Source: JAWRCU01 sp033542235
Lineage (GTDB): Bacteria > Pseudomonadota > Alphaproteobacteria > Rhizobiales > Rhizobiaceae
DNA length: 64,000 nucleotides
NCBI RefSeq assembly: GCF_033542235.1
Contig: NZ_JAWRCU010000001.1
Location: 62,001 to 126,000, forward strand
Direction: 5' to 3'
Part shown: positions 63,290 through 64,000 of the stretch, piece after piece
How the letters are laid out: every line of letters begins with the position of its first letter
How positions within the stretch are numbered: the first letter of the stretch is position 1
The notes under the pieces: generated by a model
What the model was told of the DNA's origin: nothing
The model's database searches: none
The model's input: the letters and a program-made list of their open reading frames with translations, nothing else
Program-made: the position numbers and the translations under genes

Positions 63290-63518
63290 GTCATCCTCCA
63301 TCCGATGTGTCGCGATCACAACGAGCTTGGCAGAGGTGGGGTTCCTCTCTCGGGCGCAGGTCCAAAAGGCGATATAGGGACGTCGTCGTTCCGATCGCCA
63401 ATTCCCGCAGCTGAATTTCGAGGCGCTTGGTAGTCTCGCCCATGGCCGCTCAGAGGCCGCCTTCGGAGCTGCCACGGCGGGTTTCCTCTGACTGGTGTTC
63501 AACGCAGGCTGGCGCGCA

Positions 63519-63809
63519 CTATCGGGGCCGGCGAAGTTGTTGACGTCCACTTACCCTCCCCTCACGGGGCGGCCACTTTATCACTTTCCCTTCTGCTTCC
63601 AGTCGCCGCCACTCGAGTTGATACTTCCGCCATTCACGTCGCTGCTCTCTGGTGAGAAGCTTGACGCGATGGCGCCAGCTCTTCCCTATCAGGATTCTTT
63701 CGGCCACGGACAGGCCGCCATACCATCGCGGCTGTTCCGGCAGCGGATCGGAACTATCGACCGCTGCGGGAGAGGAGCTTTCCTTTCTGGTCTGGGAAGT
63801 GTCCTGCAT
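63519..63809 (-). CDS. Small basic protein behind the duplicated leader
   Basis: A 96-residue protein (MQDTSQTRKESSS...) with an Arg/Trp-rich helical middle (YGGLSVAERILIGKSWRHRVKLLTREQRREWRKYQLEWRRLEAEG). It follows leader copy 2 (63800-63870). No domain recognised; the basic helix might bind nucleic acid. Confidence 0.45.
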   Translation of the reverse strand: MQDTSQTRKESSSPAAVDSSDPLPEQPRWYGGLSVAERILIGKSWRHRVKLLTREQRREWRKYQLEWRRLEAEGKVIKWPPREGRVSGRQQLRRPR

Positions 63810-63870
63810 GACCAACACCCGTTTTGGTTGAATGCAAACTATACACATTCGGCGGCCGACTGACGAGCCT
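63800..63870. repeat. Duplicated leader segment, copy 2
   Basis: See 61264-61336. This copy lies between a MQD-type gene and the end of the next accessory gene, and has a TATAGT box on the minus strand about 35 bases before the ATG. Confidence 0.5.
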
Positions 63871-63907
63871 TTCAGCGGCTCACCAAAGATGTAAGCGATA
63901 GTTCGCC

Positions 63908-64000
63908 TTATAAGTTCATAATCTTCCTTGGAGCACTTTTCGGCCGTGGATCGCCCAGTTGGCTGGCAAGGTATCCGAGCAGCCCGACCGGAGCCATGGC
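63908..64000 (-). CDS. C-terminal end of a second GLLGYLxxQLGD accessory gene (partial)
   Basis: The last 30 codons of a gene that continues past the window: AMAPVGLLGYLASQLGD then a short basic tail and TAA. It repeats the end of the protein at 59181-60296 (AMAPVGLLGFLAEQLGD) with three changes in 17 residues. The tails after the motif differ. Confidence 0.65.
   Translation of the reverse strand, partial: AMAPVGLLGYLASQLGDPRPKSAPRKIMNL

Overview
The window reads as a high-GC alphaproteobacterial chromosome of the Rhizobiales, most like Mesorhizobium. The basis is the gene repertoire and protein wording (lpiA/acvB pair, HWE-type histidine kinase, IalB-like, DUF1127, DUF1203, DUF3606 and DUF982 proteins) together with Mesorhizobium-style intergenic palindromes. 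No tRNA, rRNA or CRISPR array was seen.

Bases 1-34900 are ordinary host chromosome in short operons. In order they hold: a signalling block (Crp/Fnr regulator, stand-alone CheB, a 1223-residue CheB-CheR-PAS-HWE kinase, a class III cyclase with a periplasmic sensor); small exported and membrane proteins and an IalB protein; an lrp/ald divergon; a sulfurtransferase-GNAT pair; a cysteine synthase/AlaX pair joined by a TAATG overlap; the lpiA(mprF)-acvB lipid operon; a DUF1127 protein; a DEAD-box helicase; a DUF1697 protein; adenine deaminase; a FecR-domain secreted protein; a CHASE2-cyclase gene split by an in-frame TAA; a polyglycine secreted protein; a DUF3606 protein; and a glycosyltransferase-like protein.

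Bases about 35000-64000 are a podovirus-type (P22-like) prophage, nearly all on the minus strand, so the virion order runs from high to low coordinates. The order is portal, scaffold, P22-type coat, a 58-residue protein, head-tail adaptor, DNA-stabilisation/tail protein, decoration-like protein, GNAT-like protein, two Q/N-rich ejection-like proteins, tail fibres, GH24 endolysin, then a compact lysis cassette (holin-like proteins including an unusual 28-residue one, inner-membrane spanin, outer-membrane spanin lipoprotein). No terminase, integrase, repressor or attachment site is visible. The element is either decayed or continues past base 64000.

Between the structural genes lie accessory (moron-like) cassettes with a different look: lower GC, many frameshifts, duplicated pieces. 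Several proteins of unrelated body share a hydrophobic C-terminal motif of the form GLLxxLAxxLG, and most lie next to a small membrane or exported protein. One is a degenerate ADP-ribosyltransferase-like protein next to two tandem plus-strand paralogous small genes. This set looks like a family of phage-borne effectors with possible partner or immunity proteins, and it is the best candidate here for an undescribed system. Dispersed repeats accompany the region: an 8-bp TAGGGCAG repeat that starts exactly at the TAG stop of four genes, inverted-repeat elements of 220-270 bp, and duplicated gene and leader segments.
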